A stretch of DNA of 64,000 nt from Atkinsonella hypoxylon (Eukaryota; Ascomycota; Sordariomycetes; Hypocreales; Clavicipitaceae), in NCBI GenBank assembly GCA_000729835.1, contig JFHB01000122.1, forward strand, positions 1-64,000, given 5' to 3'. Positions 1 to 12,088 of this stretch are shown here, piece by piece. The notes under the pieces were generated by a model. It made no database searches. It saw nothing but the letters and a program-made list of their open reading frames with translations, and was not told the DNA's origin. The translations under genes were made by a program, and so were the position numbers. Every line of letters begins with the position of its first letter. Positions within the stretch are counted from its first letter, which is position 1.

Positions 1-222
1 TTTTTTTTTTTACACCCCCAGGGTTGTCCACGCACAATGTCCCTTTGTACCTGTAACGGCTTCATGGTGCTTAGCCTACGACCTGTGCTGAATTCCGTCA
101 AGGTCCATTGCTGCGGATAGCCGAAATGCGTCCAATCCTGCCTAACCAGTTCCATATAATTGCCCTTTCCCCTCAATCCTATCGACCATGATAAGATGTC
201 TAAAATCCATTCCTAGCATAAA

Positions 223-1287
223 TCATCTCCTATCGCGATGAAAATTACGATATGCATTCCTATGGCGGTCCCCCCTCTCGTCCCTATACCGCGCTGCATC
301 TCTATCTCCATCCCTATAGCCTCTCTCGCCATCTCTCTCTCTGTCCCTCTCCCTCTTGTAACTACCCTCTCGTCCCCTCCCCTCCTTCCTCTTACTCTCC
401 TCTCGTCTATAATCCGCCAGCCTAGGCCGCGATTTCCCCTTCACATTTTGATTCCACGCCCCCAGATCCTCTGCGTCCTTCAGCTCCTTGGCCCCGAGGC
501 CCAACCTTGCAGGTCTTTTCTTCACGTCTTTCACTTTCGGCCCCGTGGCTTCGCCATTCCAGCCCATTCCGCGGAGGAGCGCTGCGCCGAACTCCTCCAC
601 GGGCATGGCTTCGTAGTCTTCAAGTGTCGAGGCAGCGCCCGCTTCAGCGGCGTCGCGTCTGTAGATTTCGTCTTCCGTAGGGGCCGGGATGGTGCGCTCT
701 GGTTCTGTCTTGTTGCCTAGGAGGGCGTCTAGTGCTTCGTCGTCTGCTGTTCTCGTGGGCTGCGCTGTGAGATTTGGGGGCGGTGACGCTGGTGCTTGTG
801 CGGGCGGTTGTTCCTCCGTGGTGGCTGGTTTGCGCTCGGAGACGGTGAGGCCCCATTTCAGTGGTTGGTCTTGGTCTGCGGGGCGAGTCTCTGTCGTCTC
901 GGGGGCTTGTGATCGCCGGGCTTCCTCGGGGAGAAGGTTCTTGGATCGTCGCTGGGCTTTCATCTCGGTTCTCCAGTCGCGGTTGGGTTGTCTGGCGATG
1001 ATGTATTCCTTCTTGGGCTGGGACGCTGCGCTTCGTTCGCGGTCTGTCTCGGCGCCGTCCTCGCCGAAGGCGATGATTTTTTCGTGGCGGCCATGGGGGC
1101 AGTCTGCGTCGGAATCTGAGTTGGAGTCGGAGTGGTCGCCGAGGGCGACTCGTCCGGTTTGTCGGGATCGTTTGCCGAGGGTGCTTGGTGGTTGGGGCCG
1201 TGAGGAAGGCCTGGACGGCGGCGGCGGCGGTTTTGTTGTTGGAGCGCCGAGGTTGATAGCTATGCGGCTCTTTGATGAGTCGCACAT
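223..1287 (-). CDS. SPP2: Pre-mRNA-splicing factor SPP2 (G-patch protein)
   Basis: Single exon, 354 aa, starting at the ATG at 1287-1285. The first three quarters are low-complexity, rich in Pro, Lys and acidic residues. A G-patch-like segment lies near residues 220-270 (FGAALLRGMGWNGEA, then the basic stretch KKRPARLGLGAKEL), which is the signature of the Spp2/MOS2 family. The tail is an Arg/Asp/Glu repeat, as in many spliceosomal proteins. Spp2 binds the DEAH helicase Prp2 and activates it for the first catalytic step of splicing in the nucleus; that role is family knowledge. The gene diverges from VID21 across a 1.6-kb spacer. The family call is strong; the exact start is less certain because the N-terminus is poorly conserved. 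Confidence 0.88.
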   Translation of the reverse strand: MCDSSKSRIAINLGAPTTKPPPPPSRPSSRPQPPSTLGKRSRQTGRVALGDHSDSNSDSDADCPHGRHEKIIAFGEDGAETDRERSAASQPKKEYIIARQPNRDWRTEMKAQRRSKNLLPEEARRSQAPETTETRPADQDQPLKWGLTVSERKPATTEEQPPAQAPASPPPNLTAQPTRTADDEALDALLGNKTEPERTIPAPTEDEIYRRDAAEAGAASTLEDYEAMPVEEFGAALLRGMGWNGEATGPKVKDVKKRPARLGLGAKELKDAEDLGAWNQNVKGKSRPRLADYRREESKRKEGRGREGSYKRERDRERDGERGYRDGDRDAARYRDERGDRHRNAYRNFHRDRR

Positions 1288-2872
1288 GGTAACTTGGCTG
1301 GAGGGGAGGGTGGTGGATGGACATTGGTGATGATGTTTCTCGGACGCGGGAATACGGAGGATGGATGGCGTTGGGATTTGCCAGATCTGGGCCCCACATT
1401 GGAAAAGATAAAGTGGGTCGGTTGCATGCTTGTAAGAAACTCTAGGATTTTCTCAACGTTGATTATTGAATATGTGAACTTGACCCAAGGGACGCACTTC
1501 AAAGAAGTTGGAAAGCTAATCGGAATAAGACTCGGTAAAGACAATATGTGGTCACTTGCAAAAGAGCTGTCGACTTTCACTGAAGTTGTTCAGGATGTGC
1601 CCGATCGATAACAAACGAATGACGTTGAGGCGAAATGACGCCATGAAATGAACTGACTCCTTGCGACTTGCGCGTTCTGGTGACTCGATCATTCGCCTTG
1701 CCATCATCCTCGGATTATAACGCAGAATCCCATCCTCCACAACATGGATTTCTGCCCTGGGGGTTGGCCCAAAGACATTCCAGTCATGGCTAGGAACACA
1801 GAACCATTGCAGATCTCTGAGAGACAAGGGACCTATTTGTCTGGCTTGCACAAGCCGGTTGAAGGTTTTGACGGTTCCCGCTGCGGGCGGCACGACGAAC
1901 CAAGTCGTTTGGGCTACTATGACGAGTATCGATGCAAGGCCGGATGCGTAATGTTGTCGAGCAGCACTGCTGTGCTGACAAAACATTTATACAAACAAAT
2001 AAAAATAAAAAATAAAAAATAAGAAAAACCTTCATACTGGCGCGCACTTGCACAGTACGATTCGCTTGCCCTTCTGAGAAGATCTTGCAGAGGCAGACCA
2101 GTCGGGTGCGGACACCTGCAGGCTGCGTGCGGTTGCATGTGGCTGGAGGGCAGGCGGTGACAGATTCAAACAACGGGTTCTGTCTGTTGTGTTGCAGGTC
2201 AGCTCCGTTATGGAATTTGTCATTACCTTGGACGGCAAAGGCGGCTGGCTTCACTATCGTTCAGTCTGTCTGGCACAGTGCGGGTCATTGCGGGGCAGTG
2301 GTCGGTGGGACGGTATTCATTATTAATGTCAATCTGGTCCAGTCGACGCCTGCTATTACAGAGTGGGCTAGCAGCCCAGCCAGCACTCCAGTCTCCGTGT
2401 TTCCTCCTGATTCTCGCCGTCACCCATTATACTAGCCGCGCCCCTAAGCTCTAAGCCCAGCCCAGCGCCATCTCCCACCAAGCAAGCAGCGGAAAGGCCA
2501 AGTGCCATCATCAAATTCAATTCAAAAAATTCCCACCCGCTAGCCGGCCGCCTCGCCCCTCTCCCCAGCGTCCTGTAGGGAGTGCTCCGTAGAGCCAGCC
2601 CAGACCCAGTGGTGCAAGTTAGACACACACACTCAAGAGCGTGATCTCCCCCCCCCCTATGCTTCTTTCTTGACCCCCCAAAGACTGAAATCACCGCCCG
2701 TCAAAATTTGAACCACGACCAAAGGCCATCAACAAATCCATCAACGCGGCCTCATCCGCCACCTTTTGCATCGCCGTGCGCCCGATATCTCATCTCTGCC
2801 CACCTCGATCTGGCCCTCGGTCCCCTCGTGCATCTGTTTGGCCGTCAAACGGATGCCGCCAACACCTATGCT
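1288..2872. other. Divergent promoter region SPP2/VID21
   Basis: About 1.6 kb between two divergent start codons. I see no conserved reading frame. It holds an A/T tract (about 1997-2030), a C/T-rich segment and a C-run (about 2648-2656) in the presumed VID21 leader. Confidence 0.6.
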
Positions 2873-5800
2873 ATGACTGAGGTCGGCCAGGCTGACTTAT
2901 CGAGGCTGCTTCAAACAAAGCGCATCGAGTATAAGTGAGTGTGATCTCATTCGAAAGAGCGATTTTTTCCGATTGTAAAAATATAACTTTTGTAATGCTT
3001 ACCTGCCGTAGTGCAATCGTGACCTCGAGAAAGCGGAAGCTGCGCGAGCTTTTCGCGGTCGCTACCCATGTCGATGCATTGCCAAACGATGGCTTTGCCA
3101 ACCCGGACGCGCCAGCGCCCACTTCAGCAGAATGGAAGTTTCTGCAAGCAAGTGACATCACGCAGTATGTGTCCTTGTTGCAATAGCGTTTTTTTTTTTT
3201 TTGCGCACCAGTGCCGCTACTTCAATTCTTGTCAGGGAATTGTAGTTGTGTATGACACAATCTGCATTTCAAGCTTTAAAGCGCGCGTTGCGATTTTACT
3301 TCCTTTGCACACCTGTACACTATTTGAACCCAAATATTAATGCCTCGTCTTTCGCATAACAGGGGAAAGTCACTCAACGAGGCCAATATTCCTGCGAGAC
3401 CAGCACCGTCGGTAGAAACGATAGACAAATTGAAACGAGCGCTTGCATCACAGATCAATGTCGCCTCGGTTAATCCCTCCACGACGCCGATACCAGTACC
3501 TACACCCGCCGACACAATCAAAAAAGAATTATTGCCAGGCCCGCAACCGCCAGTGGTCGCTTCTTTGAAGAATGGAGGAGTTTCATCGAGCAATCGACCA
3601 AGCTTAACCTCGAGAGCCTCGCCAAAAACACCAACATCAATACTCCCTGTGCAGAAGACCTCACACAATCCGAAACCTCCTCAACTACCTATTGTGTCAG
3701 GATCAGCCACGCCTGTTAATTTTGGTACACCGAATAACAACAAGTCCCAAACGAATGGCGTCCCGGCCAGTGCTAAACCGACGATCATACCACTACCACC
3801 ACAATCACCGACCAGGAAGAAGATTTCGCCTCGGTCCAAATCAACGGTTACTATCGATGCAAACTCACAATGCGACTTGACCAAACGTGTTGTCGCTGAC
3901 ACTTTGACTGGAGATACAGAAGCGGCTGCATCGCTTGTGCCATCCGCAGTGAAGTCACCACCTAGAGGAATCAAACCTGCCGAGCCTTTATCCTCGCCAG
4001 ATTCTACTGCCCATAGTGCAATGACCCCGGCAGCTCACGAAGCATCAACAGACACAAGTCCCGAAAATGAAGGTCTCGGATATGTTGATGCTACAGAGCG
4101 AAAGGATGAGAAGGAGGTTGTTGAACCTGGCCAGCAAACTCAGGTAGCAGAGTCGCAAGATGAAGGTTCAACTGCAGAGGAACAGCTTCTCCGAGAGTCC
4201 ATCCAGTCAGGAACAATAGCAACCGAATCTAGGCAGCTGGAAAAACTGGAAAACGTACGGAAGTTATCCGACGTCGCTCTGTCTCAAGTTGACCAAGCCA
4301 TGAAGAAGCGTCCGACAGACTTTGCGAAGCATGGCGATGCTCAGAATGCAGATAGCCGAGGTGGAAGCCCGGGAGAGATGGATGTTGATACGCCGATCCC
4401 TGTGGAAACGCAGAAAATATCCTCTTCTAGAGATTCGAATCTTGCTACGCAAACTGCACCGACTTCATCCGTAACCGCCAGGAAGGAACAACCAGCGCAG
4501 GCACCTACCGTTGAGCGAGCGGTCACAAGGGTATCATCAGGGGCGATGCGGCTTAAATCCGTTAATGAAATTGTCGGTGGGACACTTTCAAGACAGTCGA
4601 ACACTATAGACCGAGATGCCGGTAAACGTGTGCACGATCAACTGACACCCGTCACGTCCACACCACAATCGCCTGCTTCCAAAATCAAACACGGGCACAA
4701 GCGAGAAAGGTCGAAAAGTCAGGTTTCAACAGTATTATTCGGCAAGCCACCGAAGCGAGCTGATGAGAAATCAGTTGTCCCGGGTCACAAGGACACTTTA
4801 CAAGCTTCAGACGACTATTACACTCCACTCTTTGTACAAAATTTTACAGCTTCATCTAACTGGATGCAGCCAATCGAAAAGATCCTTTTCCAGGCCAACA
4901 AAACAATTGCTACACCCGATGCAAATTTTGTCATTCAGGATCATCAGGCTTGCAGGGTCCTCAGAAGGGTCTATCATCTGCAACAGCATGACAAATGGTC
5001 ACTAAGGCAGCTCAAGAGATGTCCAGAACCTACGCGGCCACCCACACAATGGGATGTCCTTCTCAAGGAGATGAAGTGGATGAGAACGGATTTCCGAGAG
5101 GAGCGTAAATGGAAGATGGCAGTTGCACGAAACCTGGCCTACGCTTGCGCGGAATGGCATGAGTCAAGCACTGAAGAGCGAAAGGAGATGCAGGTCTCTG
5201 CCACCATTCCTCCTAAGGCGAAGCCAGTCGCAGAGGACGTATCAATGCCCGATATGGAAGGCCATGCCGCAGAGACTCAACCGACTCCAGACCTTGTTTC
5301 GTCGGAAGACATTGACTCCCCGCAAGCTGTCGATGAACTCAACGATGATTTTATTGAAACTGTGCCTCCCTCAGCTATATTCACTTTACAAGAGGACGAT
5401 GTTGTATTTGAACTGCGGAGGACGACAGCTTCCGATGCCCTTCTTGATGAACTTCCCATGTATGGCTCACCCCTCAAGGTGCCCAATGCAGACATCACCA
5501 ACCCCGAGTTTGATCCAGACGCGCACTGGCGTCGACCTGCCTTGCCTCTCAGCAAATATGTTGAGGGCGAGATGAAGGTCATCACTCAGAAACCCCCAAA
5601 GAAGCGCAGCAGATTCGACTATGAGAATGAGGAATCAGATGACGAGCGGGACAGCGCTTTTGTTGCCAATCAAGCCATTCACAATGTGCCCCTTCCTCCT
5701 GCCACAGATGAAGTCGCACTGTTTCATCCAGACTCTAAGCATATCCGGGATCGTCTCCATGCGGGCCATCAATTTAGGCCGCCATCTGAACACCCAATGC

Positions 5801-7578
5801 CCGTTCAAAACTTTTACGAGTGTCGTGGTCCGTCGCAATGGACCTTTGTAGAAGATGATGAACTTCGGGGTCTGGTACGAGAGTACTCGTACAATTGGTC
5901 ACTGATATCGAACATGCTATCTACGAAATCTCGGTTTCAATCAGGAGCCGAGAGACGAACCCCGTGGGAATGCTTTGAACGATGGATCAACCTGGAAGGG
6001 CTGCCCGCTGACATGCAGAAGACGCAATACTTCAAGGCATACAACACTCGCATCGAAGCCGCCCAGCGTGTGATTGCTCAGCAGAACCAGCTCGCAGCCC
6101 AGCAAGCGAACGCGTCTGGTGGCGCTGTCACTCCAGTTCGCCGACGACCATCCACGCCCTTGCGCGTTGAACGACGACGTAACCAAAAGCATCTGACTCT
6201 CATTGATGCTATGAGGAAGTTGGCAAAGAAGAGGGAGACCACCATTCAGAAGCAACAGCACTCAGCAGCACAGAACTCGGCCAACAAGAAGACAAACGAC
6301 ACCATTGCCCAAAGGCCCAGGAAAACACCACGAGATTACAGCATGTTGCGATGGGAACGCGACCAGGCATTGGCCGAGAAGATGGCTCAATATGCGCAGA
6401 GGCAAGAAGCTCAGCGGCGGGCTGCCTTGCAAGCCAGAGCGCATGGACAGGCAGCCCAGGCAGTCGCCGCGGCGGGACAGACTGGAGTTGGGGCAGCAGC
6501 AGTTGGGGCAGCTGGACCAAACGGACAAGCAGCTGGGGCGCAAGGGCAAAATACGAACCATCTCCAAGGCGCAAATGTTCCAGCGGGCGTTGCTCGCCCC
6601 AATATTCCGAGTCAATTGGCTGCAGCCGCTGCCGCTGCAGCAGCAGCAGCAGCACACGGGCGGCCCAGAGTGCCACTGCAAGCGCCAGTCAACGGTGTTG
6701 GAGTTGCCTCGGTGCAAGCTCAGATGAACGGTGGTCTATCGGCGCCTAACCAGATGAACGCAGTTCAGCAGGCTCAAATTCAAGCCGCCGTGCAGAACCA
6801 ACAGAGAATCCACATGCCTAACCAGCAGCCAGACGCCAGCTTGATGCTACGTGCTCAGCGCATATCCGAGCAACAACGAGCTCATATACATCAGGCGCAA
6901 CAGCAGCAGCAGCAGCAAGCTCAGCAGCATCAACAGCTCCCAGGCAATGCTGCAGCTGCTGCCGTAGCCGGCTCGCAAAACTCACTTCCCGTGCGAAACA
7001 GCATCAACAGTGTCAATCAGCAGAACTTCATAACGAGTGCGCAGGCCGTGATGGCGCAGTACAATATGGTTGCTAATGCCAACGGCAATGGAAATAGCTC
7101 ACCACCGACGAACGGTCTTCACATGCCCACCCCTGCCAGTGTCGGCTCTCCTGGTCAACGGATACACTCTCCGCTCCCTCCAGCGATTACAGCTCAACTC
7201 ACCATGCTAGAGAACTCTCTCAGGGCCAAGCATCCCAATTCGACTCCAGAACAAGTTCGTCAATTGGCATCTGAGCATTTAACGCGAGTCATGATGGCAC
7301 AGCGACAGTCAGCGATGAACTCTGCCGCCGGAGCATCGGGACAAACTGGCCTTGCCAACGGCATCGCGGCGACTACGAGCCCCCATCAGTACGCAGCGCT
7401 CCTTCGCCAACAGCAGCAGCAGCAGGTAGCTCTTCAGCAGCAAGCGCAGCAAAAGGCAGCGCAGGTGGCACAAGCTCAGCGCGCTGGTAGCCAAGCCTCA
7501 CCAACCCCGGGGCCTGCCACCAGTCCGGCCCAGTCACACCGACGCCAATCGAGCGGCAGTGCAACACCTGGCGGATAA
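2873..7578 (+). CDS. VID21: VID21/EAF1, scaffold subunit of the NuA4 histone acetyltransferase complex
   Basis: Three exons (2873-2934, 3012-3164, 3363-7578) give 1476 aa. The joins GTGAGT..TAG and GTATGT..CAG keep phase and restore a continuous N-terminus (KRIEYN-AIVTSRKRKLRELF, then SDITQ-GKSLNEANIP). An HSA domain lies near residues 630-675 (KEMKWMRTDFREERKWKMA) and a SANT/Myb-like domain near 890-950 (PSQWTFVEDDELRGLVREYS). The C-terminal 330 residues are Gln/Ala-rich with a poly-Ala run, typical of fungal Eaf1. Eaf1 nucleates NuA4, which acetylates H4 and H2A at promoters and DNA breaks; the HSA helix docks actin and actin-related proteins. The gene faces NHX1 tail-to-tail. The identity is secure. 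Confidence 0.95.
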
Positions 7579-8148
7579 TAGACGATGTTGCATGCGGTTA
7601 CTACATACATATGGTTGCAGTCCTGGGGGTCGTCACACATCAACGTGGCTCACATTCCCAATGACGAGCAAAGTTCATCCAGCGCAGGTTTCATCTATTC
7701 TACATACACTCTTCGCGTCTCGTCGCCTTAGTCACGGTGCATTTTGATTTACGCTGTTCATAGCACGGGAGCATGGGACGGGGATTCTTGGGGCTGTTCA
7801 TCAGCATTACATACTAATATCCAGAAAGGGTTGCGAAACTCTAGTAAGCACATGGCGTGAGGTGAAACGGGAAAATAATGTATATAATCGTCGGTTCAAG
7901 TCAACGAATGTCGACTTGAAAATATATTCTGCCAAGCAAAGCGTATTTTGAGTGGCGGTGGATGCGTGTGGCGTTATGAATTACATGGATTGCAATCCGG
8001 ACCCAAAAGGTAACGTCACTCGTATTCACCAGGCACAAAGTTTGCACGTTTAATGCCGACTCTATTAGCGGAACCTAGATTATATACCCGTCAAACCCGA
8101 AACGCCATATCGCACAAAATGTGCCGCCGTCGCAAATCCCGGTGCCAT
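7579..8148. other. Convergent intergenic spacer VID21/NHX1
   Basis: 570 bp holding the two 3' UTRs. No reading frame or repeat stands out. Confidence 0.6.
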
Positions 8149-10431
8149 TCAAGTTGGACCGCCGTGCTTGGTCGCGTCCCCGTGGAGGAGCAGCTTGGGT
8201 TTGATAAAGTCTTCGTCCAATTGCCTAAACAGCCCAGCTGGATCCTCTGCGCTCCATAGTTGGCGGATCGCGCCGGTGGCGGTGATGGGGGTATTGCCCT
8301 GTGGCTCAGAGGGGCTCATGAGGTTGTCCGCGTGAGGCGTCGGTCGGGGACTCGCGCGGGCGCGACGCGCAGGCGGGGGGAGATCAGAGGTGTCGATGTC
8401 GTCGTCGAAGTCGGAGTCGTCGACTGGGCGGCCGAGGAGGTCTGCGCGCTCGAGGTCCTCGTGGCTGCGGGAGGAACTCCTGCGGCTCGCGCTGTGGGCG
8501 CGGGTGTGCTGCGTGCTCGTGCCGTCGCCCATGGGGGATCTATGGCCGGAGACGTAGCTGGCTGAGCGGCCGGCTTCGAGGTTGCCGAGGGCAATGTTGC
8601 CGTTTCGGGGGGGCACGTAGCCTATTCCTCCTCCGGAGCGCTTGGTATGGAGACCACCTGCGAGAGTCTCAATGTCGAACTCATCGTCGCTGTCGATTTC
8701 CTCGACCACGCCGGTTCGGATGCCGAGGATTTCGAGCATGCGTGCCGTCGTGCCGCCGAAGATGATGACGGTGAGCACCACTACGACTAATACTGTCGCC
8801 CGGAGAGGATATGCGTGTTCGCCGGTGAGTAAGGCAGCTAGCGCCACGCCGACGGCTCCTCGGAGGCCGGCCCAGAACAGCATGGCCTGGTAGTTGTAGG
8901 GAAGCTCGTCGCCGACTTCGAGGCCTCGGCGTCGGGCGCGGTATCGGATGAACCAGTTGATGGCCTTGGAGAGAGGGAAAACGGCGACCCAGCGAGCGGC
9001 GCATACCGCGAGGACAGTCACGATGATGAGAGGCGGCTCGAAGGATAGCGCGTTGTCGGTGAAGAGGGCCAGGCCTAGATAGATGAAGATGAAATTTTCT
9101 GACAGCTGCGAGATGACCTGGAAGATGAACTTTGTGGTGAGCTGCGTCCTTCGGGACATGTTGAAATATGCATAGTGCTTCAGTGTGATGCCGCAGAAAA
9201 GCAGAGACACAATGCCTGTGGGTTGGGGTCAGTCAAGGTATGGATGGGGGAGGAGAGCCAGCGGTCTGCCTACCGGATAGGTGTATGCCGTGGGAAAAGA
9301 AGTAAGTGGCATAGGCGATCAAGAAGATGAGACAGGACTCAATCTTTGTATATCGTCGGAGGTAGGTGAACTTAAGCAATAGAGCTGTGCCGACACCAAC
9401 CACGACACCGATAAGCAGACTGGTGAAGAAGACCAGCAAGAAAATGCCAGTAGCCTCGAAGAAGCTGAGTATGCCATAGCTAGAGGCCTCGCCCTTGTTG
9501 TACTTTTGCGCCGTCTCGAAGATGACGATGGCAATGGCGTCATTCAGAATGGATTCACCGAAGATGATGGTGTACAGCTTAGGATCGACTTTGTATGTGT
9601 TGAAGATGGCCAGGATGGTGACCGGGTCCGTGGCAGATAAAGTGGCTCCAACGGATATGGCATCAACAAACGACATGTCGAGTGAGCCTGGGAGCAGAGC
9701 GAAAAGATAGAGGATCAGACCAATGACAACGGCAGACAGGAAGGTGCCTGCAAAGGCGAATGTCAAAATGGTGCCAATGTTGCGGAAGAAGTTGGCCTGG
9801 TGTAGCTCGTAGCCGGATGAGAGAATAATCGGCGGCAGCAAAAGATTGAAGAATATCTGATAGTCAAAATTGATCAGATTTCGTATCGAGTCGCCGGACG
9901 TCACGATGAGGATCAATCCAACGGTCATACCTAGGCGCATGTGCGGTTTGCGTTAGCTCCAAAGGTTAAAAGGGAAAAAGAAGAAGAAAAAAAAAACCCC
10001 CCCCGACCACGGGCCAGAATCGGCATGATGCCAACGAGGCGCCAAGCGAATCCCGTGGCCCAGGCATTGAAGCTGAAGGGAGCACGAACCCGCAAAGATA
10101 GAAATCACAGTCTCGTGAATAGCTGTTACTTTCTTAATCTGGAGCATGTAACTTGTGAAGAATGCGGCAATGAGCAGCATAATGGCGATGAACAGCGTCC
10201 ACGCGGCGAAGAACTCCTTTTGCGCGCCATCTCCCTCTGCAATTCACTCACAGTTAGTATTCGGTCTTGGTTTGGAGGCGCATTCACGCTTCCAGGAGGA
10301 TGGCATCGTTTCGGGAGGACAAACCGTCAGTTTCGCTCGTTTCTCGTCCTGCAATAGTGTCAGCGTAGGGTCAAGCAGTCGCATTGCGATGGGACTAAGG
10401 CGATGGACGTACTGAGAAGGGCGGTGCCCAT
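8149..10431 (-). CDS. NHX1: Endosomal/vacuolar Na+(K+)/H+ exchanger, NHX1 family
   Basis: Five exons on the minus strand (10431-10413, 10348-10325, 10236-10090, 9930-9274, 9215-8149) give 637 aa. Hallmarks are the amiloride-binding-type motif FFNLLLPPII near residue 90, SATDPVTILAIF and GESILNDAIAIV in the transport core, and about a dozen hydrophobic segments followed by an acidic, Ser/Arg-rich cytosolic tail of about 220 residues. The family exchanges luminal protons for Na+ or K+ in late endosomes and vacuoles, which sets luminal pH and salt tolerance. The first exon is only 19 nt and the second 24 nt; skipping the second keeps frame (see findings). The third intron uses a GTTCGT donor. 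Confidence is very high for exons 3-5 and moderate for the first two. Confidence 0.92.
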
Positions 10432-12058
10432 GTCGGCGAACGTCGCGGCCAATTGCATATTTTGGCAGAAACGGCTTGATGCCACGGATGAGTTGGTGAA
10501 GGACCTATGTCGCAGGGTCCAGGTGGTGGGTTGGTCGCAGAGATGCGAGAAGTGATCACGGTGGAGAGCTGAGTAGCCCCTGCGCGAGCCTGACGGCGGA
10601 GGACAGAGAGATCATGAGTTGGCTACCAAGCGTCTGAATTTCGCGCTGGAGGTGGAGAGAACAGGCAAGAGTTGTGGTTGTGGTTGTGGTTGTGGGAAGG
10701 GGAAGGGGACAAGGGTCGACAAGTGCTTGTTTCTAAAGGCTGAGCATTTTAAGTTTCCACACCAGGTGTCCTGAGCTGGAGATGGAGATGGATTGCATGA
10801 GTACATGTGCTCCGTACCTACGGAGTAATGTGGATGTACATACATGTGTGGTCGGCCCGGTGGGATACCCCACTCCCACGGTCCCACCCACTAGCCCGCG
10901 TGCCTACCGAACCGTAACTAACCTAACTAGGTAACTATCCTCTTGACTCAACCGAGCTGGTATCGAACCAGACAGACCCCACAGACGCTGGCCCGGGCGC
11001 GAAACCTCAAGTGACCTATGTACGCTGGTGAAATTGCCTGAGACATAATGTACCTCTATGTAGCTGCGACAATTACTAATACTAAACTTGGCATAAAATA
11101 AAAAAAAGCGTAAGTGAGAGCAAAAAACATACAACACTGGGTATTCGCTGGTCGTCACCATACTGCTTACCCCCGATAATCTGCCGAACTGGCGTGGGTT
11201 ATGTTCCCATTATTGCGTGGCCTACGGAATAGGAAACCTCAAAATGACAGGGCCTTGTCGCCTTGCCTGCCTATACCTACAATGAGAGCTGACTTGGCTC
11301 GGCACTTATAGGTGTGGACCTCTGACCGCGTTCTGACCATTCATTGGACGAAAGGCGGGTTTCAGGTTGAATATAATATAGTTCAATTCGTGGAATTATC
11401 GCCAACCATGCATGGTCTACGGAATACAGCACTCCTTCTTCCAATATTCGTCCAACGACTGGGAAACCCGTGTAGTATTAGGCTATCTATCCTTCACTGC
11501 TAAATAAAATAAACACTAAATATTAATTAATAGGGCAAAGAAACTAATCTTATAAGACGCTTTACTACTGCGCACAGCCTAAGACAGGCAGAGACTAACT
11601 ATTGTTAGAGCGCTAATCGAGAAGAGAGCCAACGTCGAATGTGAGGATGAGTATTCCGTATGGTTCAGGGATTGATTGATTGTACATCCCCTTAGCCGCC
11701 GGCCCTCATGCGAGGTTGTGGATCTTGTAAGAATGCGGAAGCTCATTCGTCCGCCCGTCCCTGCCCGTCACTGCCCCTCCTTTCACCCTTCCAAGTTGGC
11801 ATCACCAACACCAACCACTTTCAATGGAATCAACATCTCACCCGACCTTTTGGACCCGACCTGATCCTTCCCTTGCTACACGTTCACCTGACGGCCAACA
11901 CGCTTGGCACTCACAGTCAAATGAATTACTAAAATTAGATCCCCCCTTGTATAAGTTGGCTCTATCAACTTAGCTAGTATCAGCATTCCAAACACCACAT
12001 CCGCTCACGTTGGTTCCTTCATAACGCAGCTCAACTCCTGCAGTTTCACTTCACCGCA
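10432..12058. other. Intergenic region upstream of NHX1, with a 5S-related relic
   Basis: About 1.6 kb with no supported gene. It holds a GGTTGT-type microsatellite (about 10673-10695), a decayed 5S-rRNA-related copy on the minus strand (11020-11175) and three copies of the TATTCCGTA/TACGGAATA word (11223, 11418, 11652). Confidence 0.6.
11020..11175 (-). pseudogene. Decayed 5S rRNA-related copy with its 3' flank
   Basis: Read on the minus strand, about 45 nt (11172-11128) match the 3' part of 5S rRNA: GGTGACGACCAGCGAATACC followed by CAGTGTTGTATG and a T-run. The next 100 nt or so, after the T-run, match the flank of the copy at 14474 on the plus strand (shared words include TAGTAATT, GCAG and AGAGGTACAT). 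The 5' half of the 5S is rearranged or deleted, and the helix IV partner of CGAC is lost, so this copy is probably not functional. Confidence 0.6.
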
Positions 12059-12088
12059 ATGGCCGTTCATGGCGCGACCGTGCAATAA
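12059..12088 (+). promoter_or_regulatory. Overlapping upstream ORF ahead of the DUF7924-like gene
   Basis: An ATG at 12059 opens a nine-codon frame (MAVHGATVQ) that stops at 12086-12088, after the main ATG at 12069 and in a different frame. Ribosomes that use the first ATG would pass the main start, so translation of the main frame would depend on leaky scanning. Confidence 0.45.

Noticed and set aside
238..720. Long plus-strand frame opposite SPP2
   Set aside because: Shadow of the biased Arg/Asp/Pro codons of SPP2; no homology or codon signal of its own.
10925..11010. Possible tRNA gene or tRNA-derived SINE on the minus strand (B-box-like GGTTCGATACC)
   Set aside because: No matching acceptor stem, no clear A box at the right distance and no anticodon arm can be drawn.
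11676..11932. Short frames upstream of the DUF7924-like gene
   Set aside because: About 60-75 residues without similarity to anything recognised; in the presumed promoter.
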